Source of the DNA: Bacteroidales bacterium
GTDB lineage: Bacteria; Bacteroidota; Bacteroidia; Bacteroidales; UBA932
Direction of reading: 5' to 3'
DNA length: 12,080 nucleotides
NCBI GenBank assembly: GCA_017509375.1
Contig: JAFWPT010000499.1
Span: forward strand, 1-12,080
Made by a program: the position numbers and the translations under genes. The notes beneath the pieces are model-generated. The model did no database searches. It saw nothing but the letters and a program-made list of their open reading frames with translations, and had not been told where the DNA came from. Shown here piece by piece: positions 1 to 6,198 of this stretch. How positions within the stretch are numbered: position 1 is the first letter of the stretch; each line of letters starts with the position of its first letter.

Positions 1-1
1 G

Positions 2-1765
2 TATCACGAAGACCTTATCTGCAGTTCCGCCTGCCTGGCCGGTGAAATCTCCCGGAATCTCATGTCCGGAGACTACGAGGGGGCCCGTAAAGCCGCCCTC
101 TGGCACAAAGACCTGTTCGGAGACGATTACTACCTGGAGGTGATGCTCCACAAGACTGAAGTGGAGGGGCTGCCGGAGGAAGCTTACGATAAGATATACG
201 ATGTATACCGCAATCAGCAGATAGTGAACGAAGGCATCTTCAAGCTTTCGCAAGAGCTTGGTATCAAGGTGGTTGCGACCAACGATGCGCACTTCCTCAA
301 CAAGGAAGACGGTCCCGTCCACGACCGCCTCATCTGCCTTACCACGAATGCCAACGTCTCCGACCCCAAGCGCTTGCGCTATACCCAGCAGGAGTATATC
401 AAAAGCGAGGAAGAGATGGCCGCCCTGTTCCCGGAGCATCCGGAAGCCCTGGCAAACACCCTGGAGGTAGCAGACAAGATAGAGGCTTATAAGATAGATC
501 GCCCGCACGTCCTGCCAAAGTACGAAATCGACCCTGAGTTCCTGGCTATCATAGACACGAAACTTGAAGAGTACAAGGACGTTATCGACCAGGGCCGCTA
601 TAGCGTAACCAAAGACAAAGACGGCAACGAGCAGAAGGAATACCGCGGCGACGAGTTCTGCCGCTCCGTTGCTTACCTTTGCGAGCTTACCTACCGCGGC
701 GCCCGCCAGCGTTACGGCGACACTCTCAACGAGGAGCAGCAGGAAAGGATAGATTTCGAGCTCAAGACTATATGCAAGATGGGCTTCCCGGACTACTTCC
801 TCATAGTCCAGGACTACATAGCCGCCTCCCGTGCGCATGGGTACATGGTGGGTCCAGGGCGTGGTTCCGCTGCCGGCTCCGTAGTTGCTTACTGCTTGGG
901 TATCACCAATTTGGACCCTATCAAGTATAATCTCCTGTTCGAGCGTTTCCTCAATCCGGACCGTATTTCCATGCCGGATATAGACGTGGATTTCGAGAAT
1001 CTGCTCGACGCCCATGAGTACGTGGAAAAGAGTTACGGCGCCGACCATGTATCCAGGGTTATTACTTTCGGTACGATGGCGGCCAAGAGTGCCATCAAGG
1101 ACGTGGCGCGCATCAGCGAGGTGAGCATAGACGAGTCCAACCGCCTCTCCAAGATGGTGCCGGACCGTCTCAGCGAGAAAGTGGAAAAGAAATATCCCTT
1201 CAATCCCAAGCTGGATACGCTCAAGCCTGGTTTCAAGGTGATTGAAGAGGAGGTGGAGATAGACGGGCAGAAGCAGATGCGCACGTTCCAGAAGGGCATG
1301 GAGGAGGTTGACGCCAAGATTACCCTGGCCAACTGCTACCGCCTGGTGCCCGAATTCAAGAACGAACTCGAGAACGGCCCGGAAATCAACAAGGAGGTGC
1401 TGAAGTACGCCCAGAAGCTGGAGGGATGCATACGCCAGGTGGGGGTACACGCCTGCGCCACCATCATCGGCCGAGGCAACCTTACGGACTACATACCCAT
1501 CTGTCTCTCAAAGGATAAGGAAACGGGAAAAGACGTGTGGACCTCACAGTTCGACGGCCACTACATCGAGGACGTGGGTATGCTGAAGATGGATTTCCTG
1601 GGCCTCATCACCCTTTCCATCATACATGAGACCCTGCGCAACATCAAGCAGCGCCACGGAATAGACATCGACATAGAAGCTATCGACATTGCCGACAAGG
1701 ATACGCTGGAGTTGTATGGCCGGGGCGACACTACAGTGGTGTTCCAGTTTGATCGGAAGGCATGA
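2..1765 (+). CDS. dnaE: DNA polymerase III subunit alpha, N-terminal piece (partial, frameshifted)
   Basis: Replicative polymerase (family C), PHP and palm portion. The frame is open from base 2, so the true start lies upstream of the window; roughly the first 90-100 residues are missing judging from usual family length. Visible in order: the PHP-domain segment CSSACLAGEI (about 20-50); the PHP motif EVMLH (137-151); the PHP motif TNDAHF (278-295), whose Asp and His are metal ligands in active PHP domains; the GPGRGSAAGS motif (nt 860-890); the catalytic palm motif PDIDVDF (974-994); and KMDFLGL with the third catalytic Asp at 1592-1594. The reading frame ends at TGA 1763-1765, inside the conserved FQFExxGM segment. 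The homologous sequence continues without a gap in the next frame, so this is one gene broken by an indel, not a complete protein. Identification is very secure from motif order. Confidence 0.95.
   Translation, partial: YHEDLICSSACLAGEISRNLMSGDYEGARKAALWHKDLFGDDYYLEVMLHKTEVEGLPEEAYDKIYDVYRNQQIVNEGIFKLSQELGIKVVATNDAHFLNKEDGPVHDRLICLTTNANVSDPKRLRYTQQEYIKSEEEMAALFPEHPEALANTLEVADKIEAYKIDRPHVLPKYEIDPEFLAIIDTKLEEYKDVIDQGRYSVTKDKDGNEQKEYRGDEFCRSVAYLCELTYRGARQRYGDTLNEEQQERIDFELKTICKMGFPDYFLIVQDYIAASRAHGYMVGPGRGSAAGSVVAYCLGITNLDPIKYNLLFERFLNPDRISMPDIDVDFENLLDAHEYVEKSYGADHVSRVITFGTMAAKSAIKDVARISEVSIDESNRLSKMVPDRLSEKVEKKYPFNPKLDTLKPGFKVIEEEVEIDGQKQMRTFQKGMEEVDAKITLANCYRLVPEFKNELENGPEINKEVLKYAQKLEGCIRQVGVHACATIIGRGNLTDYIPICLSKDKETGKDVWTSQFDGHYIEDVGMLKMDFLGLITLSIIHETLRNIKQRHGIDIDIEAIDIADKDTLELYGRGDTTVVFQFDRKA
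1748..1765 (+). other. Single-base deletion (frameshift) in dnaE
   Basis: The sequence reads TTTGATCGGAAGGCATGA. Inserting one base (a G is expected) after position 1752 gives TTT GAG TCG GAA GGC ATG AAG, that is F-E-S-E-G-M-K, which is the conserved FQxExxGM motif of DnaE. Without it the first frame ends at TGA 1763-1765. There is no homopolymer and no classic slippery heptamer, so programmed frameshifting is unlikely. The upstream TGA overlaps ATG 1762-1764 (ATGA). The most likely explanation is a sequencing or assembly error, because dnaE is normally essential. Confidence 0.85.
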
Positions 1766-3468
1766 AGGCCAATCTGCAACGCCTTCATCCCCAGCGTTTC
1801 GAGGATCTCATCGCTATGAACGCCCTGTACCGTCCGGGCCCGATGGACTACATTCCGGACTTCATCGACAGGAAGCAGGGCCTGCAGAAGATAGAGTACG
1901 ACCTGCCCGAGATGGAGGAGTTCCTGGAAGAGACCTACGGAGTGACCGTTTACCAGGAGCAGGTGATGCTTCTGAGCCGCAAGCTTGCAGGGTTCACCAA
2001 AGGAGAGGCGGACCGTCTGCGTAAGGCCATGGGCAAGAAGAAGATAGACGAGATGATGGTGCTGAAGGACAAGTTCATGAGCCAGGGGCAGGCCAACGGT
2101 CACCCGGAGAAGACCCTGGACAAGATATGGAAAGACTGGGAGAAGTTCGCGCAGTACGCCTTCAACAAATCTCACGCTACCTGCTATGCCTGGGTGAGCT
2201 ACCAGACCGGCTGGCTCAAATGCCATTATACCGCGGAATTCCTTGCCGCCAACCTGTCTTGCAACCTGTCCAACATGGAGGAAATCAAGAAGATAATGGC
2301 AGATTGCAAGCTCCATGGTATCAAGGTGTTAAGCCCGGACGTAAACGAATCGGAAGCCCGTTTCACGGTGAACAAGGAGGGGAACATACGCTTCGGCCTG
2401 GGCGGCCTGAAGAGTTTCGGCAGCAACGTGGTGGATGCAATAGTGGCGGAAAGAGAAGAAAATGGCCCGTTTGCGGACGTATTCGACTTCGTGGAGAGAA
2501 TGGCCGAACGGAGCGCCAAAGACTCCAGGAACGTGGTTATTACCCCTAAATCCATAGAAATACTGGCACTTGCCGGAGCGTTCGACTCTTTCGGCTACCG
2601 TCGCTCCCAGTTCTTCGTCCCCGGCGCCGGCGGCGAGCGTTTCATAGACGAGCTCACCCGCTATATGGACTTGTACAAGACGGACAAGATGGACAACAGC
2701 CTGTCGCTCTTCGGAGAGGTGGAAGAACTCAAGCCGCAGCGGCCGGTATTCCCCGAGGTGCCGGAGGAAGAGAACACCCTCGCCTTGCTGCAGGAGGAAA
2801 AGAACTACGTGGGAATGTATCTCAGCTCCCATCCTCTCGACAGGTATTCCTTTGAAATAGACAACTTTACCAACTTGTCTGTGGGGCGCCTGCAGGAAAA
2901 GATACTGGAGTGCGAGAAGGATAAGAAGAAGTTTGCCTGCAACCTTGCCGGCATAGTGACGGAAGTGAAATCCGTAACCACAAAATCCGGAGCCCCCGGT
3001 GCCCGCGTGACCATAGAAGACTACAACGGCCATTACGAATTCGCCCTGTTCGGTAAAGATTACGAAGCGTATATGGCCTATATGAAGCCTCACGAGTACC
3101 TCTATATGCAGGGCGAGATAGACGAGCGCTACTTCCTGAAGCCGGAGGAGAAGGCACAAGGAAAAACCGCACCCTACGCTTTTAAGATGCGTAAAGTAGT
3201 GCTGCTTGGCAACGTTGCGGAGTCTTTCGTGTCGGGTATCTCCGTAGATATCTATACCGAGCAGCTTAATCCCTTGTTCCGCAAGCAGTTGACCTCTCTC
3301 CTGAAAGAGAACCCCGGCAAGACTCCGCTGAACATCCAGCTGCATGACAGGGCCACGGGCTACAATCTTGACTTCCGCTCCAAGAAGTTCATGGTCGGTA
3401 TAACCAACGACTTCATTTTCCGCCTCCGCAAGATGGGCCTCGGCTATTCCGTACAAAAGAAAAGCTGA
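1762..3468 (+). CDS. dnaE: DNA polymerase III subunit alpha, C-terminal piece (frameshifted continuation)
   Basis: Continuation of the replicase gene in a different frame; coding similarity actually begins at 1753, and ATG 1762 is the Met of the conserved ExxGM motif, so it is probably not a natural start. Contents in order: start of the fingers domain (RFEDLIAMNALYRPGPMDYI); VYQEQVM; FTKGEADRLRKAMGKKK; FNKSHATCYAWVSYQT; the helix-hairpin-helix/beta-clamp-binding region (LALAGAFDSFG); and a C-terminal OB fold (about 2930-3200) beginning ACNLAGIVTEV. With one base restored at the break, the visible protein would be about 1155 residues, consistent with a family length near 1250 minus the missing N-terminus. 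It stops at TGA 3466-3468, inside a terminator hairpin. The following gene is convergent, so dnaE ends its transcription unit here. Confidence 0.95.
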   Translation: MKANLQRLHPQRFEDLIAMNALYRPGPMDYIPDFIDRKQGLQKIEYDLPEMEEFLEETYGVTVYQEQVMLLSRKLAGFTKGEADRLRKAMGKKKIDEMMVLKDKFMSQGQANGHPEKTLDKIWKDWEKFAQYAFNKSHATCYAWVSYQTGWLKCHYTAEFLAANLSCNLSNMEEIKKIMADCKLHGIKVLSPDVNESEARFTVNKEGNIRFGLGGLKSFGSNVVDAIVAEREENGPFADVFDFVERMAERSAKDSRNVVITPKSIEILALAGAFDSFGYRRSQFFVPGAGGERFIDELTRYMDLYKTDKMDNSLSLFGEVEELKPQRPVFPEVPEEENTLALLQEEKNYVGMYLSSHPLDRYSFEIDNFTNLSVGRLQEKILECEKDKKKFACNLAGIVTEVKSVTTKSGAPGARVTIEDYNGHYEFALFGKDYEAYMAYMKPHEYLYMQGEIDERYFLKPEEKAQGKTAPYAFKMRKVVLLGNVAESFVSGISVDIYTEQLNPLFRKQLTSLLKENPGKTPLNIQLHDRATGYNLDFRSKKFMVGITNDFIFRLRKMGLGYSVQKKS

Positions 3469-3491
3469 CCGAATTGTTTTCAGTCAGCTTT
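3461..3491. terminator. Bidirectional intrinsic terminator between dnaE and the DUF4923 gene
   Basis: A perfect 9-bp stem is formed by AAAGCTGAC (3461-3469) and GTCAGCTTT (3483-3491), with a 13-base loop. On the minus strand the stem runs straight into a T-rich tract (TTTTCTTTTG, about 3464-3455), which suits termination of the minus-strand operon. On the plus strand the following bases are less T-rich (TTTAATCTGTATATTTT), so termination of dnaE is probably weaker. The dnaE stop codon (3466-3468) lies within the left arm. Confidence 0.7.
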
Positions 3492-3512
3492 AATCTGTAT
3501 ATTTTCCGGATA

Positions 3513-4124
3513 TTATTTTGCCAGCTTGAATCCGAGCTGGATACCCTTTACCTGGGCGAGAGTCTGCTGCACCTGGGCAAGAGTAGCGTTATTGGCCACT
3601 TTGTTGACTGCATCCAGAACTTTCTGTACGAACACCATGAACTTGTCGGCATCGAAGAGGACGTTGCATCCTGTGCTGGTCTGTTTGATTGTACCTACAA
3701 GCTTGAGGGTGAAGAGCTTGGCAAAGTTAATCGTGAGCTTGGTGCCCTCTTTGGTCCAGGTTCCGGGAATAGAAATCTTACCGGCGTTCAGGGTAAAGGA
3801 ACCGTCGCTGTTGAAAGAAAGCTTTGCTATGCCCGGCTTGATGCCTGCCTTTGCAAGCAACTGGTCAACTTGCTTTTCAATTTTGTCGGCTCCGGCAGTT
3901 GTAGCAAGCGTACCTAGGATATCTTCGGATTTTGCGGAGATGGCAACGCCTTGATACTTCCAGTCGCCCTTGATATCGAAAGCGGAAGAAACTACATTAG
4001 TGCCGGCAACAAGGTCACCGACCTTTTCGGTCGCTATTTTCAGGAAAGAGTCCAGCCAGTCTTGAGCATTGGCTGCGGATGCTGTGAGCACTAACGCGCT
4101 GAGGATTACAAGTACTTTTTTCAT
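3513..4124 (-). CDS. DUF4923 family secreted protein
   Basis: Protein of 203 residues with no assigned biochemical role. The first 20 residues (MKKVLVILSALVLTASAANA, then QDW) form a clear Sec signal peptide, so I start at ATG 4124 and not at the in-frame ATG 4232, which would place 36 unrelated residues before the signal and overlap the preceding gene. The mature part resembles the Bacteroidetes DUF4923 family: an N-terminal amphipathic stretch (WLDSFLKIATEKVGDLV), a GDWKYQG strand, an alternating beta region with FNSDGSFTL and IPGTWTKEGTKLTI, and the C-terminal ending IQLGFKLAK. The fold is probably a calycin-like beta sheet (inference). Its start is 13 bases after the stop of the ThiL-like gene, so co-transcription is likely, and it is followed by the terminator at 3461-3491. 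There is no lipobox, so it is probably a soluble periplasmic or exported protein. Confidence 0.75.
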   Translation of the reverse strand: MKKVLVILSALVLTASAANAQDWLDSFLKIATEKVGDLVAGTNVVSSAFDIKGDWKYQGVAISAKSEDILGTLATTAGADKIEKQVDQLLAKAGIKPGIAKLSFNSDGSFTLNAGKISIPGTWTKEGTKLTINFAKLFTLKLVGTIKQTSTGCNVLFDADKFMVFVQKVLDAVNKVANNATLAQVQQTLAQVKGIQLGFKLAK

Positions 4125-4137
4125 AATGATATAAATG

Positions 4138-5139
4138 TTAATTGTCGTCTTCTGCTGGCCATCCGGGGGCGGAAATTTTGTGTTCCAGGCCGTCCGGAGA
4201 GACAAGAACCGCGCCAACGTCTTTTTGGGCAAGGTGCCCTATTATGTCAAATGATTGAAAATCACGGCGGAAGCTCTCAAACTGGGAGATCGGGACGGCA
4301 AGCAGGATACGGAAGTCTTCCCCTCCGTTCATAGCCGCCGAAACCGGATCGAAGTTCATCTCCTTCCCCAGTGCGAACGTCCCTGCCTCGAACGGTATTT
4401 TGTCGGCATACACTTTTGCTCCCAATCCGGTAGAAGTTACCAGGCGGAGCATGGCGTCGGCAAGTCCGCGGTCCACCAGCAGGGCCGCCGAAGGCCGGAT
4501 ACCGCAGTCGTCAAGCTCTTCCGGCAGTCCTGCCGGCAACTCGGGTTTGAGGTAGGCCGCCACGAGCATACGGTACTTTTCCAGCTCTTCCCCAGGGGCC
4601 TTTGCTCCTTCCTCAAAGCGGGTCTTCCCCTGTTCCAGCAGTTTCAGGCCGCAGAAGGCCGCGCCAAGGGCTCCGCTTATGCAAAGCAAATCCTTGGAGG
4701 CCGGTTCCGGTTGCTTCAACGTGCTTGCGATTCCCATAGCGGAGACGCTGATACTTAAGCCATTGCGCGAAGGCTGGAGATCCAGGTCCACCGATTTGTA
4801 TCCACTTTCAGAAGCCCCGGCAAGAACTCCGCCCCATAGCTCTTTAATCTGCTCAAAACCGAGTTTTGCCGATATGCCAAGCCGGACGGACAGGCCGTAA
4901 GGGCTGGCAAGGCCGGCGTAGAGTTCGCCGGTGACAGCCATCACGCTCTTGTATCCCAGATGCTTCAGGGGGAAATATACCAGGTCGAAGTCTATCCCTT
5001 CCAGCAGCAGCCTGGAGGCGCCGGCAACTTTCTCATCTGCACCCGGGCGGGCAGTGCATGCTTCAAAGGGAGAGTATGATGAACCCTCGAATAGCTGGCG
5101 TATTGCCTCCCGGCGTCCCAATTGACCGAAATCCTGCAT
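4138..5139 (-). CDS. ThiL-like (thiamine-monophosphate kinase / AIR synthase-related) protein with degenerate active site
   Basis: Protein of 333 residues that aligns by eye along its whole length with Bacteroidales thiamine-phosphate kinase: N-terminus FGQLGRREAI, then LLLEGIDFDLVYFPLKHLGYKSV (broken here as LLLEGIDFDL and FPLKHLGYKSV, residues 44-66), SGALGAAFCGLKLLE (155-169), MNGGEDFRILL (270-280) and the ending IIGHLAQKDVG...GW. Most motifs that bind ATP, Mg2+ and thiamine phosphate are lost. The GDDAA site reads GADEK (33-37). The D/H of DLLxEGxHFD are R43 and D50. NLSDxxAM reads AVTGELYAG (68-76). GGDT reads VDLD (117-120). DISDGL reads LVDRGLAD (221-228). Only GGED (272-275) is intact. 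It is therefore probably not a working kinase; it may be a paralogue with a binding or structural role, or decaying. ATG 5139 matches the usual ThiL N-terminus, and an in-frame stop lies just upstream (5161-5163). Confidence 0.75.
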   Translation of the reverse strand: MQDFGQLGRREAIRQLFEGSSYSPFEACTARPGADEKVAGASRLLLEGIDFDLVYFPLKHLGYKSVMAVTGELYAGLASPYGLSVRLGISAKLGFEQIKELWGGVLAGASESGYKSVDLDLQPSRNGLSISVSAMGIASTLKQPEPASKDLLCISGALGAAFCGLKLLEQGKTRFEEGAKAPGEELEKYRMLVAAYLKPELPAGLPEELDDCGIRPSAALLVDRGLADAMLRLVTSTGLGAKVYADKIPFEAGTFALGKEMNFDPVSAAMNGGEDFRILLAVPISQFESFRRDFQSFDIIGHLAQKDVGAVLVSPDGLEHKISAPGWPAEDDN

Positions 5140-5143
5140 ATCG

Positions 5144-5151
5144 CAAATATA
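5144..5151 (-). promoter_or_regulatory. Possible -7 promoter box before the ThiL-like gene
   Basis: The minus strand reads TATATTTG here, matching the Bacteroidetes -7 consensus TAnnTTTG, four bases before ATG 5139. If used, the transcript would begin at or near the A of the start codon, giving an almost leaderless mRNA. No TTTG -33 box is visible at the right spacing, so this could be chance in an A/T-rich gap. The gene may simply be read from the promoter at 7649-7681. Confidence 0.3.
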
Positions 5152-5177
5152 ATAAAAAAATCAGGAGGGGGTGTCGT

Positions 5178-6197
5178 TTAGAGGAAATTCGTGTAACGCT
5201 GGAGGAATTCACACAGAATCGTCGTGGTACGAGTGGCACCCTGGATGGTCTGGTGCTGGTTTTCATTATAGGTGTCCTCGAAGCAATCCGGATTGAAATG
5301 TTCGTTATAACCGGGATGCTGGAGGTCGAGCCACGTGGTTTTCCCTATGACTGCCGAGAGATTCTTGTGCCAGGCGACAGCCCCGCTCACGTGGTCTTGA
5401 TACATCGGAACGGTCAGGAACATCACGTTGATTTTCTTCTGCCTGCACATTTCGACCATGCGTTTGGTGGCATTGACGGCATCAGGGCCCGGTATGATTG
5501 CGCTACCGTCCACGGGAGCCCCCTCTGTCTTATATCGTTCGAGGGTCTTTTCCGTAAGACCGCCCTTGAAGCGGGTAAAGCGCCCCAGATACTCTTCGTC
5601 TGGCTTGTATTTGGGACCGGATGGATTCTTGAGGTTCTTTTGCAACAGTTCGTAGTTGTCGAAAAGGATATCGTGATTGCGCAGGGTCGGAGACCAGGCT
5701 GGCGGTATGTTCTCCAGACTGAAAAGCCGTGGCGCCGATTTGAGCTTGAGTTGCTTGTTCCGCCGGTTTTCGAAACTGGTGAACTGGTCGCTTAGCATCT
5801 GGCCGTCAAGTTCCTTCTGGACGTATCCGTTGATGGGATACGTCTCCAGGACTACCACTTTAGGAGTTATTATCTGGAGCGCCTCCTCCAGCATACAGGA
5901 GCAGTCGTCCATGCAGACACCGGGGGCCGCCAGAATGAAGCAACGCAGGCCCAGCAGGCGCTTGACAGTCTCCGGAATAATACCTGTATAGGCGTGGGAA
6001 TTGCCGACTACCAGGATATCGACAGGCTTTTTCTGCTTCGCATACTGATACAGGTAGTGCCACTTCTTGCCTATGTGGTTGTTTTGTTCGTCGGAAGCAA
6101 AGACCCGCCTGCTGTCACACAAGTACACGGCGGCCAGGGCCACGGCAAAGGCTGCAAGTGCCTCCAATACAAATTTGAAGAAACCTTTAGCTTTCAT
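5178..6197 (-). CDS. SGNH/GDSL hydrolase-like protein, membrane-anchored, partner of MBOAT acyltransferase
   Basis: Protein of 339 residues. One N-terminal hydrophobic segment (about residues 7-27, FFKFVLEALAAFAVALAAVY) predicts an inner-membrane anchor with the rest in the periplasm. An SGNH block I is seen in DILVVGNSHAYTG (60-72), with Ser67 as likely nucleophile. The C-terminal block near CFEDTYNENQH (305-315) supplies His315; the acidic partner is either D308 or E312. In such two-gene sets the SGNH protein typically takes the acyl group delivered by the MBOAT protein and places it on a polymer, as with AlgX/AlgJ or DltD-like partners (family knowledge; the polymer here is unknown). I start at ATG 6197 because the hydrophobic anchor follows it. 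The MBOAT stop (6201-6199) and this ATG are one base apart (TGACATG), so translational coupling is likely. No enzymatic activity can be proven from sequence. Confidence 0.75.
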   Translation of the reverse strand: MKAKGFFKFVLEALAAFAVALAAVYLCDSRRVFASDEQNNHIGKKWHYLYQYAKQKKPVDILVVGNSHAYTGIIPETVKRLLGLRCFILAAPGVCMDDCSCMLEEALQIITPKVVVLETYPINGYVQKELDGQMLSDQFTSFENRRNKQLKLKSAPRLFSLENIPPAWSPTLRNHDILFDNYELLQKNLKNPSGPKYKPDEEYLGRFTRFKGGLTEKTLERYKTEGAPVDGSAIIPGPDAVNATKRMVEMCRQKKINVMFLTVPMYQDHVSGAVAWHKNLSAVIGKTTWLDLQHPGYNEHFNPDCFEDTYNENQHQTIQGATRTTTILCEFLQRYTNFL

Positions 6198-6198
6198 G

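Noticed and set aside
1748..1765. Programmed ribosomal frameshift in dnaE
   Set aside because: A -1 shift would be needed, but TTT GAT offers no slippery heptamer where both tRNAs could re-pair, and there is no obvious stimulatory element.
1561..2316. A 251-residue minus-strand open frame spanning the dnaE frameshift
   Set aside because: It runs across the break in the true gene, but both flanks are clearly DnaE on the plus strand; no independent evidence supports it.
2329..3456. A 375-residue minus-strand open frame opposite dnaE
   Set aside because: It is antisense to the well-matched C-terminal half of DnaE, with no family motif; it is a codon-bias shadow.
4125..4232. Longer N-terminus for the DUF4923 protein starting at ATG 4232
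   Set aside because: It would put 36 residues in front of a textbook signal peptide and overlap the ThiL-like gene by 95 bases.
5155..5161. Minus-strand T-run after the SGNH stop codon as a terminator
   Set aside because: The TTTTTTT stretch has no stem-loop before it; the preceding C-rich bases have no complementary G-run nearby.
5058..5795. A 245-residue plus-strand open frame opposite the SGNH gene
   Set aside because: It overlaps the ends of two minus-strand genes with recognisable family motifs and has no features of its own.
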